Notes: a model not told the origin generated them from the sequence alone. Shown: positions 52,816-62,534, counted from the stretch's first letter. The stretch: 62,748 nucleotides of DNA from Bacteroidales bacterium (GCA_030656615.1 JAUSOY010000086.1:1-62748); one strand, 5' to 3'. A program made the numbers and translations.

Positions 52816-53391
52816 CTAATAACGATTGGCTACGGTTTGCCAATCAACAATTTTCAAAAAATCCAGAACATAATCCGGACGACGATTCTGCTTATCCAGA
52901 TAATAGGCATGTTCCCAAACATCACAGGTAAGTAAGGGGGTTTTGCCTTGCCGCAGAGGATTGCCAGCATTACTCTCCTGAATAATTTCCAGTTTCCCGT
53001 TTTGATTTTTTGCCAGCCAAACCCAACCCGAGCCAAAAAGACCCGCACATGCTGCAGAAAATTTCTCTACGAAAACATCGAAACTTCCGAAATCACGATT
53101 TATCGCTTTCGAAAAATCACCTTCTGGTAAAACACTTCCACCCGGTTTGATGCAATCCCAATAAAAACTATGATTCCAAACCTGAGCACCATTATTAAAA
53201 ATTCCTCCCTCCGCTTTCATTATGATTTCTTCAAGAGTAGCATTTTCAAAAGCCGTACCCAGAATGAGTTTATTCAGATTATTTATGTACCCCTGATGAT
53301 GCTTTCCGTAGTGAAATTCTAAGGTTTTTGCAGAAATACCAGGTTCGAGGCTATTAGCAGCCCATTTTAATGCAGGTAATTCAAATGCCAT
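52816..53391 (-). CDS. sodB: Superoxide dismutase, Fe/Mn family
   Basis: 191 residues. Metal ligands His27 (LEFHYGKHH), His74 (QVWNHSFYW), Asp157 and His161 (DVWEHAYYLD) are all present. The NNGAQVWNHSFYW segment favours the iron or cambialistic type. It converts superoxide to hydrogen peroxide and oxygen in the cytosol. A TACCTTTA -7-like element lies at 53416-53423 on the minus strand. Confidence 0.95.
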   Translation of the reverse strand: MAFELPALKWAANSLEPGISAKTLEFHYGKHHQGYINNLNKLILGTAFENATLEEIIMKAEGGIFNNGAQVWNHSFYWDCIKPGGSVLPEGDFSKAINRDFGSFDVFVEKFSAACAGLFGSGWVWLAKNQNGKLEIIQESNAGNPLRQGKTPLLTCDVWEHAYYLDKQNRRPDYVLDFLKIVDWQTVANRY

Positions 53392-53447
53392 AACTGTTGT
53401 TGTTTTTTGTTAATGTATAAAGGTACCGCATTTTGCACAAAATTCCA

Positions 53448-54152
53448 TTAACAACGAGCAGTTTTTCGGAATTTTATATCCCCTTTACTTCGCGTTTTTT
53501 CGATGTATTGAGGAGCAAAAGGCACTTTACACGATGTAGAGCCCATTTTAACATCCACTTTGCCAATTCGAAGCGCTGCTTCAATAGTAATTGCTGAAAG
53601 ATTATCAATATACGATCCAACACTTATAACAAAAGCATTCATTGCATATCTAACCCTATTGGGTGAAGAATGAATTGTGTTTTCTATTCGTTGTATTAAG
53701 CCTTCTATTTCTTTCTCAGAAACAATTTCATTTCCTGATATACTTATTATACCCGAGAGCGTACTCCAACCCACCGAAGCCACAAGTTCCTTTTCGGATT
53801 CTATCCACTTCATTGCCAGTACATACGCATGAGAACTTTCTGCCGTAAGACCAGCAATACCATATTCACTTATCATAAACCAATTGGAAGTATTTGCCCA
53901 GGCATCTAATTCTACCATGCTTACTTTCTTTTCATCCGCCATTAAACACGCCTGATACATGGCATCCGAATTTCCTGTTTCAAAGAGCTTTAAGGCTAAT
54001 TCATGATCCTTTTTCGTCTTCTTCAAAAGAATTTTTAAATCGCCCAATTTCACTCCAAAAATAGGTTCCTGAGCACCATGATTCTTAAAAATTCTCTTTG
54101 TTTGCTCGTTTCCGTACGATTCGAGAAGGGTCATTACTTCATTCAATTCCAT
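53448..54152 (-). CDS. DNA alkylation repair family protein (AlkD-like HEAT repeats)
   Basis: 234 residues, all-helical with the GVKLGDLKILLKKTKKDHEL opening and DAWANTSNWFMISEYGIAGL signature of the DNA alkylation repair (PF08713) family. AlkD-type proteins excise bulky alkylpurines through HEAT-like repeats; whether this branch is catalytically active cannot be told from sequence alone. It stands on its own between glnA and sodB on the same strand. Confidence 0.85.
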   Translation of the reverse strand: MELNEVMTLLESYGNEQTKRIFKNHGAQEPIFGVKLGDLKILLKKTKKDHELALKLFETGNSDAMYQACLMADEKKVSMVELDAWANTSNWFMISEYGIAGLTAESSHAYVLAMKWIESEKELVASVGWSTLSGIISISGNEIVSEKEIEGLIQRIENTIHSSPNRVRYAMNAFVISVGSYIDNLSAITIEAALRIGKVDVKMGSTSCKVPFAPQYIEKTRSKGDIKFRKTARC

Positions 54153-54169
54153 GATAAAAGGGTATTAAT

Positions 54170-54204
54170 TAAAAACGGGATGAAACAATTTGCCACATCC
54201 CGTT
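54170..54204 (-). terminator. Terminator of glnA
   Basis: On the minus strand AACGGGATG pairs with CATCCCGTT around a 13-base loop, followed by TTTTAATTAAT. Confidence 0.7.
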
Positions 54205-54224
54205 CAGTATTTTTAGATTTAAAT

Positions 54225-55727
54225 CTATCCGCAGTGGTAATACTTCTCAACCAGATTGAGAATTGCTGCCGGATTATTGGCAATCTCTTCTCTTAAATGC
54301 TGATCGTTATAGGACTGCAGTTTTTTAATTATTCCGTCGATGAGGCTCTGAGGAAAAACACCGTACTCTGTGAAAATGTTCGCCTGCTCACGGAGTTTTT
54401 CTGCTGAATCCCAGCAGGAGGCTGGTAAATGCTTTAATCCATTGATTCTTTCTTTATGCTCGTCATCGAAAATATTAACATCAACATAATTGCGTTGTGC
54501 ATATTCCAGAGCATCTTGCATTTGCAGGCCATGGCGTGCGGCCACGGTAAGTCCGGCCATCAAAAGGTAAATATCAGCAGAGCCATCAGAGGCGCGGTAT
54601 TCAACCGTTTGTTTCTGGCTAAAATCAAACTCGGTATCCGGCTCAAGCGGATTAACATCTTTAACCATATCGGCTTTTCCTTGCCAACCCAGTGGTACAC
54701 GAACAAGAACCGAGCGATTCCGATCGCCCCAGCAAATATTGGTGGGAGCCTCCTGATGAGGTACCAGGCGGAAATAAGATGTGGGGTTGGTGTTTCCAAA
54801 AGCAGTAAGTGAAGGCGCTAAATCAAGATAGCCGGCAATAGCCCTTTTTGCAATATCACTCAATCGCCCGTCTTCAACCATAACACTTGCGCCGTTCTTC
54901 ATAATGCGTGTATGAACATGCAAACCACTTCCGGCTTTCCCAATCGTAATCTTAGGTGCAAAGGTTATCGACAAACCGTGCCTGTATGCAACGTTTCTAA
55001 GAATCCATTTTGCAATTAAAAGCTGATCAGCCGCTTCTTCCAAGGTTGTTGGCAAAAATTCAATTTCACTCTGTTCATAATCCAAATCACCGACCGAAAA
55101 ATTACCAACTTCGGAATGCCCGTATTTTATAAGTCCTCCTGACTGAGCAATATACAACATTGCCAGACGGCGAAGCTTCGCTCCTTTAACAAAAGGCGTT
55201 GATTCGTGATACCCCCGCTGATCTTCGGTTGTAAATAATCCTGTTTTCGGACTTATAATGTAATATTCGAGCTCCCCCATGGTTTCGAAAGAATATCCCG
55301 TTTGCTCTTTTAAAGCCTTATGTGCTTTACGAAGAATATACTCCGGAGAGTTTTCGTAAGGCAATCCATCCTTCGTATAAAAAGAACACAGAATATCGAT
55401 GGTGGGTGTCTCAGCAAAAGGATTTAAAAATGCTGTGCGAAAACGAGGAATAACATATAAATCACTTGATGCAGCACCAATATCTTTAAAGAGACTGGAA
55501 CCATCCACACGTTCTCCGGCGGTTAAAATCTGATCGAGATGCTGAAGGCTGTTAATAACAAAATTCAGTGTTTTCAGACGGCCATCGCCACCGACGTATC
55601 TGAAATTAAGCATCTCAATATTATTATCTTCAATGTAGCGGATGAGATCGGCCTTGGTGAATTCAGAAGCCGGTTTATTAAGATATTGAACTAAAGGATT
55701 TGGGTGAATCAGTACATTTTGGTTCAT
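54225..55727 (-). CDS. glnA: Glutamine synthetase
   Basis: 500 residues, type I glutamine synthetase, making Gln from Glu, ammonia and ATP as a cytosolic dodecamer. Motifs: the beta-grasp N-domain (RYVGGDGRLKTLNFVI), GERVDGSSLF (the D50-region), GELEYYI (metal Glu), GKAGSGLHVHT near 270 (for KPKPGDNGSGMH-type), APTNICWGDRNRSVLVRVP (for SxVNS/NRSxxxRIP) and VEYRASDGSADIYL (EFRxPD-type). The catalytic motifs differ a little from the classic form, so it may be a specialised amide or gamma-glutamyl ligase, but a plain GS is the best call. A TAACTTTG promoter lies upstream. Confidence 0.87.
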   Translation of the reverse strand: MNQNVLIHPNPLVQYLNKPASEFTKADLIRYIEDNNIEMLNFRYVGGDGRLKTLNFVINSLQHLDQILTAGERVDGSSLFKDIGAASSDLYVIPRFRTAFLNPFAETPTIDILCSFYTKDGLPYENSPEYILRKAHKALKEQTGYSFETMGELEYYIISPKTGLFTTEDQRGYHESTPFVKGAKLRRLAMLYIAQSGGLIKYGHSEVGNFSVGDLDYEQSEIEFLPTTLEEAADQLLIAKWILRNVAYRHGLSITFAPKITIGKAGSGLHVHTRIMKNGASVMVEDGRLSDIAKRAIAGYLDLAPSLTAFGNTNPTSYFRLVPHQEAPTNICWGDRNRSVLVRVPLGWQGKADMVKDVNPLEPDTEFDFSQKQTVEYRASDGSADIYLLMAGLTVAARHGLQMQDALEYAQRNYVDVNIFDDEHKERINGLKHLPASCWDSAEKLREQANIFTEYGVFPQSLIDGIIKKLQSYNDQHLREEIANNPAAILNLVEKYYHCG

Positions 55728-55772
55728 AAAACAATGAAAATTTAAAATACGTCAGTTATAAGTAAAGGGCAT

Positions 55773-55780
55773 CAAAGTTA
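55773..55780 (-). promoter_or_regulatory. Promoter -7 element (TAACTTTG) of glnA
   Basis: On the minus strand TAACTTTG lies 46 bp before the glnA ATG. Confidence 0.5.
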
Positions 55781-55914
55781 TGAAAAAGCATGATGTCTAT
55801 CGCATTTTACGTCCTGAATTCGATACTCAATCTGCTTTATCACAAATAAAACTGCATTTGTCTGAAAAATTTACGCAGGGATCATTAAGTTTGTATAATA
55901 AAAAAGGAGAATAT

Positions 55915-57156
55915 ATGCGAATAGCCATATTTGAAGACGAAAAATACAGGCAACTTAAACCGATGATACACCTTCAACCGGTTTTTAAGCTTCGCAGCGG
56001 TATTATTATGCTTTACGAAAAAGTTGAACGCCGATTAAACGGACTCGCCTGCGACTGGTTTGTACGGGCACGCATTCAACCACTTTTGGAAGAGCAACAC
56101 CCCGAACGAATGATCAATCAAACGTTTGATGATGAATATCTTTTCATAAATGCCCGACTAATCGTAAATGATATTATTTGGCAACAACTCGAGAAACTCA
56201 AGCTAAATACCATTATTAAAGCTAATGATGAATTATTAGCTGTCAGGGTTTCAAAAGACATGCTTTCAGAAATCTCCTTTGATGATGAGGGTTTGCTGGA
56301 TTTTGGCGGCCTGGAAACCAAACTGGATATTATATACTGGCCTGCCGATTTACTGTTTCATTATATATGGGATCTGGTGGCCCGTAATCCTATTCAAATT
56401 GAAAACGATTTCAAACTGGAACCGGGAATAGGCTTCATCTCCGGGAATGTTTACGAAGGTGCGTACCTCGTAGAGCCCAGACAAATATACATTGCCGAAG
56501 GCGCTAATATTTATCCCGGAGCAGTAATTGTTGCAGAAAATGGACCGGTTTACATCGACAAAGGGGCTAAAATATATCCAAATACATTTATTGAAGGACC
56601 AGCTTTTATTGGCGAAAACTCAAGCATTAAAGCAGGGGCTAAAATATATGGCGGCACATCCATTGGTGAAGTTTGTAAAATTGGTGGTGAAGTAGAATGC
56701 TCCATTATTCATTCATTTTCCAATAAACAACATGAAGGTTTTCTCGGACATAGTTATCTTGGGAAATGGGTAAATCTGGGCGCAGATACCAATAATTCTG
56801 ATTTGAAAAACAATTATAGTCCGGTTACCTCATTTGCCGACGGTAAAGAAATTAATACAGGCCTTCAATTTGTTGGCCTCTGTATGGCCGATCATTCAAA
56901 AACCGGTATTAATACCATGTTTAATACCGGAACCGTGGCGGGTGTTTTTTGCAATATTTTCGGCAGCGATTTCCCATCGAAAAACATCCCTGATTTTTCC
57001 TGGGGTGGTGCTCAGGGTTTTATAGCTCATGAAGCCACAAAGGCAATTGAAACGGCAAGGAAAGTTATGGAACGAAGAAAAAAAATACTGAGTAAAACGG
57101 AAGAAGACATAATTCGGATGATATTCGCCGAATCACAACATCCGGAATCAGAATAA
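55915..57156 (+). CDS. GlmU-like sugar nucleotidyltransferase with left-handed beta-helix
   Basis: 413 residues. The N-terminal half (1-190) has the loose nucleotidyltransferase layout of the alternative Bacteroidota GlmU family (MRIAIFEDEKYRQLKPM, LQPVFKLRSGII), and the C-terminal half (200-390) is a hexapeptide beta-helix (IYIAEGANIYPGAVIVAENG, KIYPNTFIEGPAFIG, HSYLGKWVNLGA). It probably makes or acetylates UDP-GlcNAc precursors. The ATG at 55915 follows an AAGGAG site; an in-frame extension begins at 55780 inside the divergent glnA promoter and adds 45 residues that do not fit the family. It overlaps the LRR gene by 9 bp at the 3' ends. Confidence 0.87.
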   Translation: MRIAIFEDEKYRQLKPMIHLQPVFKLRSGIIMLYEKVERRLNGLACDWFVRARIQPLLEEQHPERMINQTFDDEYLFINARLIVNDIIWQQLEKLKLNTIIKANDELLAVRVSKDMLSEISFDDEGLLDFGGLETKLDIIYWPADLLFHYIWDLVARNPIQIENDFKLEPGIGFISGNVYEGAYLVEPRQIYIAEGANIYPGAVIVAENGPVYIDKGAKIYPNTFIEGPAFIGENSSIKAGAKIYGGTSIGEVCKIGGEVECSIIHSFSNKQHEGFLGHSYLGKWVNLGADTNNSDLKNNYSPVTSFADGKEINTGLQFVGLCMADHSKTGINTMFNTGTVAGVFCNIFGSDFPSKNIPDFSWGGAQGFIAHEATKAIETARKVMERRKKILSKTEEDIIRMIFAESQHPESE

Positions 57157-58308
57157 AATCTTCGTACCCAAAAGCCATTTTCGAATACGCTTTTGCTCCT
57201 CCCGTGAAATTGGGTTTCCTTTAAGAATGAGTAATTTTAGGCCTCCTATTCTTGCCAGTTCTTCTGGCAATTCTTTAATGCGATTTCCGGAAAGGTCAAG
57301 AATCTTTAAAGTTGTTAGTTCACCAATCCATGGAGTAAGATCCACAATTTGATTATTTGCCAACCGTAGTTCGGCCAAAACCGGCAAACGACATAAAGAG
57401 TCCGGGAAATTTTTGAATTTATTAGCCGACAAATCAAGATATGTAAGCCGTCCTAAAGTTCCAGCAGCAGGTGGCATTTCACTGAGTTCATTATTATCAA
57501 GAACCAGAACCTCCAGTGCTTCCATATACCCAATATCTTTATTTATTTCGCGAATTCCATTTTTGGATAAATACAACTCTTTAAGCTTAATAAGCTGAAA
57601 CAGATATTGAGGAGGAGAAACCAAAGCATTATCACTCAAATTAATATGCTCCGCTTCTAATAGGCCGGAAATGCTCACCGGGAGATTTTTAAATCCACAC
57701 CCACTCAGATAAATACGTTTTAAACCCGGCATTGAAGAGAACTTTGCAAATACCTCATCGGCATCGAGTCCATTATTGTACGATAAATCAATGATTTCAA
57801 GCTTATTAAGCTGTTTTATAGAATCATTTAAACGCCGAATATTATTATGGTGCAACGATAATATTTGAAGATTTTGCAATGCATTGATAAAATCCGGAAT
57901 CTCCCTGATCTTATTATTACCAAGATACAAAGCCTGAAGCAATGGCAGACGTGACAAGCCTTTCGGAATAAAATTCAGTTGGTTTTCCTGAATATCAACA
58001 ATTCGAATGCCCTTTAAACTGCCAAAATATCTCCGATCGAAACACATTTCATAATCGATAACTGGATTTCCCTTCAGATTTAAAACCTCCAGATTTTCCA
58101 TTTTTGAAATACGTTCCGATAAAAAGCCAATATTCTGATAACTGAAATCCAGAATTCGACAATTCCACAAATCTTCAAAAGCCTCATCGTACGTCCGGTA
58201 TACTTTTTCATTGACCAAATCACCAAAATCAATTTCCTGCGAATACATTGTGACATTCAATGTAAACGAGCAGAAAAAAAGAAAGAAAAATCCGTAACGG
58301 TTTTTCAT
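57148..58308 (-). CDS. Secreted leucine-rich repeat protein
   Basis: 386 residues with a signal peptide (1-23, NVTMYSQ) and about eleven leucine-rich repeats from residue 45 to 375, of the 23-residue bacterial type (LQALYLGNNKIREIPDFI, LEVLVLDNNELSEMP, LKILDLSGNRIKELPEEL). Leu and Asn positions are regular with few breaks. No other domain, no lipobox and no T9SS tail. Such proteins bind proteins or glycans; the partner is unknown. It converges on the GlmU-like gene and is divergent from the MFS gene. Confidence 0.9.
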   Translation of the reverse strand: MKNRYGFFFLFFCSFTLNVTMYSQEIDFGDLVNEKVYRTYDEAFEDLWNCRILDFSYQNIGFLSERISKMENLEVLNLKGNPVIDYEMCFDRRYFGSLKGIRIVDIQENQLNFIPKGLSRLPLLQALYLGNNKIREIPDFINALQNLQILSLHHNNIRRLNDSIKQLNKLEIIDLSYNNGLDADEVFAKFSSMPGLKRIYLSGCGFKNLPVSISGLLEAEHINLSDNALVSPPQYLFQLIKLKELYLSKNGIREINKDIGYMEALEVLVLDNNELSEMPPAAGTLGRLTYLDLSANKFKNFPDSLCRLPVLAELRLANNQIVDLTPWIGELTTLKILDLSGNRIKELPEELARIGGLKLLILKGNPISREEQKRIRKWLLGTKILF

Positions 58309-58453
58309 GATGAAAGGTTTGACCGGGGTTTATACGTATTCGGGTAATAAAAGTTTGATTCATCATCAAATAATATGCCCCAAAAACACGCATCCGGATT
58401 TCCTTTCTACAGAAGACAAAAAGGATGTACATTCGTCATACAAAACACAAAAT

Positions 58454-59710
58454 ATGCCGGCATCGTTTCAAAAGGATTTACAGTATTATAAATTCTGTGC
58501 ATATGGTTTTCTTAAAAATCTCGATTTTTTCGATCCCTTTCTGTTGCTCTTTTTTATGAGCAAAGGCTTTAGCTTCCTTGAAATTGGAACCTTATACGCC
58601 ATCCGTGAAATAACGATAAACATTTTTGAAATACCCACCGGAATGCTGGCTGATGTTATGGGCCGACGCCGTACCCTTGCTTCCTCATTTGTTTTTTACA
58701 TAATTTCCTTCATTTTATTCTTCTTTTCAGGAACGTATCTGGCATTTATAATCGCTATTTTGTTTTATGCCTGTGGTGAAGCCTTCCGAACCGGGGTTCA
58801 TAAAGCCATGATATTTGAATATTTAAAAACTAAAGGTTGGCAAGATCAAAAAGTGCATTATTACGGTCATACCCGCTCATGGAGCCAGAAAGGAAGCGCG
58901 ATTTCTTCACTGATAGCTGCAGGTATCGTGTTTTGGACGGGAGACTTGCGGATGATTTTCATTTTTGCTATAATTCCCTATTTCATTGATTTTCTACTCA
59001 TCTTGTCGTATCCTTCATTCCTGGATGGTCAAAAAAAATACCATTCGCTTAAGGATGTTGGCGGCATTTTTGCCGAGACTTTCCGTGATTTTATCATCTC
59101 ATTTAAAAATCCATTAATTCTAAGAGCAATACTTACGCAGGCAGTTTATACGGGATATTACAAAGCTGTGAAAGATTATCTTCAACCCGTTTTAAAAACG
59201 CTGGCTCTGGCCCTCCCGATATTTCTTGTTTGGAAAGACGATCAGCGAACAGCAGTAATCATTGGCGTTGTCTACTTTTTAGTGTATTTAATTACGTCTT
59301 ATATGGCAAAAATTTCGGGACGCGTTGCGGATATGTTTTCGAATCTGTCGCGGCCCTTAAATATTAGTATGGTGATCGGATTAAGTATGGGACTTTTGAG
59401 TGGCGTTTTCTATCACTATGGGTTTCTGTTTGCCTCCGTTATATGCTACGTAATAATCTATTTTGTGGAAAATCTTAGAAAGCCCATGGGTATTTCGGCA
59501 GTAGCCGACAATCTCGATAAGGATATTCTTGCTACGGCTCTTTCGGCTGAATCTCAGGCCGAAACACTTTTTGCGGCTATGATAGCCCCCTTAATTGGTT
59601 TTTGTGCCGATCTGTTTGGAATTGGATTGGGTCTGAGTATAGCGACGATGGCTGTATTAATTTTATTGCCATTATATCTGGCTAAAAACAAAGCTTCCCT
59701 TATTTCTTAA
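58454..59710 (+). CDS. MFS transporter
   Basis: 418 residues with about 12 membrane helices. The cytosolic loop 2-3 motif is GMLADVMGRRRT, close to the MFS motif A (GxLaDrxGrkxxl). No substrate signature can be assigned. The ATG at 58454 is used; the in-frame ATG at 58307 would overlap the divergent LRR gene start and add 49 polar residues unlike any transporter N-terminus. It ends 11 bp inside the convergent HlyD gene. Confidence 0.88.
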   Translation: MPASFQKDLQYYKFCAYGFLKNLDFFDPFLLLFFMSKGFSFLEIGTLYAIREITINIFEIPTGMLADVMGRRRTLASSFVFYIISFILFFFSGTYLAFIIAILFYACGEAFRTGVHKAMIFEYLKTKGWQDQKVHYYGHTRSWSQKGSAISSLIAAGIVFWTGDLRMIFIFAIIPYFIDFLLILSYPSFLDGQKKYHSLKDVGGIFAETFRDFIISFKNPLILRAILTQAVYTGYYKAVKDYLQPVLKTLALALPIFLVWKDDQRTAVIIGVVYFLVYLITSYMAKISGRVADMFSNLSRPLNISMVIGLSMGLLSGVFYHYGFLFASVICYVIIYFVENLRKPMGISAVADNLDKDILATALSAESQAETLFAAMIAPLIGFCADLFGIGLGLSIATMAVLILLPLYLAKNKASLIS

Positions 59711-60950
59711 ACAAGAGTTTATCTTTTCCACCAAAGGAAGCATAAGACGATATCAACACTTTTTCTCCCACTTCAAGACCTTCCGTTATTTCATATTTGT
59801 ATATATTCTGCCGGCCAATACGTATATTTCGTTTGGTGGCAAAACTGCCGGATTGATCCAACACATATATATATTGGCCTCCTGAGTCATAAAAGAATGC
59901 TCCGCGAGGAATTACCATAGCCTCCTGACCGCCTCCAAGATTCAGGCGCATAGCCAGTGTTTGACCTTTCTTAATGCTGGCAGGAGCATTAGATTCGAAT
60001 TCAAAATCCACCTGAAAAACCCCATTGGATACATCCGTGAAAATTTTATCAACCACAAGTTTATGAGTAATCTGATCCACTTCCAATTCAGCGGCCTGTC
60101 CTTTAGCCACTTTCGAAACGTACCTTTCGTCGATGGATGCTCTCATCTTATAACCATCCTGCATGTCGATCTGACCAAGACGTTGCCCGGGGATTTTCGT
60201 CTCACCAATTTCAACGCTAAAACCCGATAATTGTCCTTCCACGGGAGATTTCATAACCAGGCCTGCAATATTTTTCTTAAGCATGCCAAGATTCTGATTC
60301 ATTCGATTGATCGAAGAGCTTATCTGTTTTTTCTGTTCAATGCCAGAAACAGAATCGAGCCTTTTAAGTGCCAGAGCAAGTTGAATTTTCTTTAGGGTGT
60401 AATGATATTCTCGGTCAACATCTTCGAATTCTTTATCACTGATGAGCTTTTCGGCATAAAAACCCTTTTTCCGCAGGTATTCCTTTTCAAGAAGACCTAT
60501 ACGCAAATTAAGATCCACCAGTTCCGATTCACGATGAATAAGCCCCTGTTCTATTTCGGTTCTTGAATTCTGAAGGTTATTTATCGCATCGTACATTCTG
60601 GTTTCCTGATCCATATAACTCAATTCCATGCTGACATTCTGCAGTTGAAGAATGGGATCTCCTTTTTTGAGAAAGGAACCATCTTCACAATAAATGGCTT
60701 CTACAATTCCCCCCTGTACAGCATCAAGATAAATTGTCGTTTTTGGATAAACCATGGCATCCACCGGAATAAACTCATGAAAGTTTTCATATTTAACTTC
60801 CGCAATATCAATCTGAGAAACATCAACGTTTATTTTACTTTGCCGGCCACCTAAAATTGCCAACAAAATAAAAATCAAGGCAATACATCCAATCGATAGA
60901 TATATAATTTTATTTCTACTCCATTTAGGTTTATTAATTGGCCGATCCAT
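59700..60950 (-). CDS. HlyD-family periplasmic adaptor (membrane fusion protein)
   Basis: 416 residues: an N-terminal membrane helix (about 14-35), a lipoyl-like half (AVQGGIVEAIYCEDGSFLKKGDPILQLQN near 75-105), a long coiled-coil hairpin (about 110-240), the second lipoyl half (MKSPVEGQLSGFSVEIGE), beta-barrel (around 275-355) and MP domain at the end. It links an inner-membrane pump (often MacB or RND type) to an outer-membrane channel. No pump or channel gene is in the window, so its partner must lie elsewhere. Confidence 0.9.
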   Translation of the reverse strand: MDRPINKPKWSRNKIIYLSIGCIALIFILLAILGGRQSKINVDVSQIDIAEVKYENFHEFIPVDAMVYPKTTIYLDAVQGGIVEAIYCEDGSFLKKGDPILQLQNVSMELSYMDQETRMYDAINNLQNSRTEIEQGLIHRESELVDLNLRIGLLEKEYLRKKGFYAEKLISDKEFEDVDREYHYTLKKIQLALALKRLDSVSGIEQKKQISSSINRMNQNLGMLKKNIAGLVMKSPVEGQLSGFSVEIGETKIPGQRLGQIDMQDGYKMRASIDERYVSKVAKGQAAELEVDQITHKLVVDKIFTDVSNGVFQVDFEFESNAPASIKKGQTLAMRLNLGGGQEAMVIPRGAFFYDSGGQYIYVLDQSGSFATKRNIRIGRQNIYKYEITEGLEVGEKVLISSYASFGGKDKLLFKK

Positions 60951-61099
60951 AAATAAATGTTTAGGGCTACAAATCTAGAATTGTGCCATAAAGGTCAAAA
61001 ATCGCAATTTTTTGAAATACAATTCCTTACACAAACATCAACTAAAAAATCACTATCATGAACAAAGCATTTATGTCCGGTATTGAACACTAAAATACG

Positions 61100-62314
61100 T
61101 TAAACCGGACGTTGAATGGCAAATTCCTTAATATAATCAGAGGGCGTTTGACCGGTGAATTTTTTAAATGCGAGGTTAAAAGTTGATTTGGAGTTGAATC
61201 CGGAAATCTGTCCGACATAGGTCAGCGTAAATCCCTTACTATTCTTTGACCTGATGATTTCCGAGGCATAATCAACCCTAAGTTTATTCACCAGGGTATA
61301 GAAATTAACGCCGTAAAATTCATTAATAACCTGTGATAAATACTTTGAATTGGTATTGAGTGTTCTTGCCAGGTCTTCAAGAGTCAATTCTGGATTACGA
61401 TACATACCATCCACTTTAAGCGCCTGATCAAGTTTTGTAGCCAATTCATCTCGTAAGCCATCGTTTAATGAAGAGCGTGTATACTTATTTTTAATGATAT
61501 CTTCTTCTTGAGAAAAAATCTCACTATCATCTGTTTTTGGATTATCATCCGCAACCTTTCCAAAGGCTGTGGGTTGTAATAGCCCAAAATAACCGATTAA
61601 AAAACTCAGAACGGTAAGTAATATATTAAAGTTAATGCGATATTCGAAACGGTTTGGTAGTTTAATCAGATGATAGGCCCCGAGTACTAAGAAGAATAGG
61701 GTAAAAGAAACTAGAACCGCGGGAACCCAATTTAGCTCAATCTCCTCGGTATCGGAGTAATAATCTTCCACCCTTTTTTTATAATCGGGATAGCGAATAA
61801 AAAACATCACTGAATAAATCAATAATTGCAAGAATAATACAACATATATCGATGCGCGATTTACCCAGGTTAAATACTTTATTAATAATGAAGCATCACT
61901 TTGTCCATATGCAATAATAATGTAGTTGAACTTCTCGTCATATGACATTAGCAGGAATGGGAAGTTTAATAAGAGTACCAAAATCGCAGGTCCAAAATGA
62001 AGCAATATTTTTTTTCCGTTTCTGATTTCAGGATAAAACAAAGATTTTATATAAAGGTAAAATAAGGGAAGCAGTGACAAGATAAGAGGAATACCAAAAT
62101 AGTATGCATTTACAAAGTATGGATAGATCTGGTGAATATATATTCCGGAAATGAAGAAATAGACACCACTTACCAGCATAAACAAGGCCAACATCAGCTT
62201 AGCAGGGTCTTTTTTCCTCAAATACAAGGTTATAGAGAATACTACAAATATCAAAGACTGATAAATGGGTGTACTAATCAGAATAACGTCAATCGTGCTA
62301 ATTCCGGAATTCAT
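61100..62314 (-). CDS. Membrane-embedded AraC family transcriptional regulator (paralogue 2)
   Basis: 404 residues, about seven membrane helices (1-250: LPLFYLYIKSL, LVLLLNFPFLLM, YLTWVNRASIYVVLFLQLLI) and a C-terminal AraC double HTH (about 300-400: NSKYLSQVINEFYG, YVGQISGFNSKSTFNLAFKK, PSDYI). It shares layout and long blocks of sequence with the protein at 20358. The 24-bp motif 75 bp upstream equals the one in the other regulator's control region. Its divergent neighbour at 62535 seems broken. Target genes may include secreted proteins outside the window. Confidence 0.9.
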   Translation of the reverse strand: MNSGISTIDVILISTPIYQSLIFVVFSITLYLRKKDPAKLMLALFMLVSGVYFFISGIYIHQIYPYFVNAYYFGIPLILSLLPLFYLYIKSLFYPEIRNGKKILLHFGPAILVLLLNFPFLLMSYDEKFNYIIIAYGQSDASLLIKYLTWVNRASIYVVLFLQLLIYSVMFFIRYPDYKKRVEDYYSDTEEIELNWVPAVLVSFTLFFLVLGAYHLIKLPNRFEYRINFNILLTVLSFLIGYFGLLQPTAFGKVADDNPKTDDSEIFSQEEDIIKNKYTRSSLNDGLRDELATKLDQALKVDGMYRNPELTLEDLARTLNTNSKYLSQVINEFYGVNFYTLVNKLRVDYASEIIRSKNSKGFTLTYVGQISGFNSKSTFNLAFKKFTGQTPSDYIKEFAIQRPV

Positions 62315-62388
62315 AAATTCGGAAGGTTGGTTATTTAGGGCAGGGCATGCTGGTTTTCAAAGGTAGAAAAAAATCATTTGTAAAAACA

Positions 62389-62412
62389 TGTCCGGATTCA
62401 AGAATTAGGACA
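62389..62412 (-). promoter_or_regulatory. 24-bp AraC-locus motif, copy 2 (exact)
   Basis: The sequence with ends TGTCC...GGACA is the exact reverse complement of 21731-21754. It lies 75 bp before the start of AraC paralogue 2 and 122 bp before the ATG at 62535. Confidence 0.6.
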
Positions 62413-62534
62413 TACAAAATTTTTATTCGGCTCAGATATAGATTTTATTTGTGTCACTTTTCGCGGGCATTATAAACGAGTGCCCGTATAGGTGAAAAAC
62501 AAATAAAGCTCATATTAACCAATTTTCAGCATTC

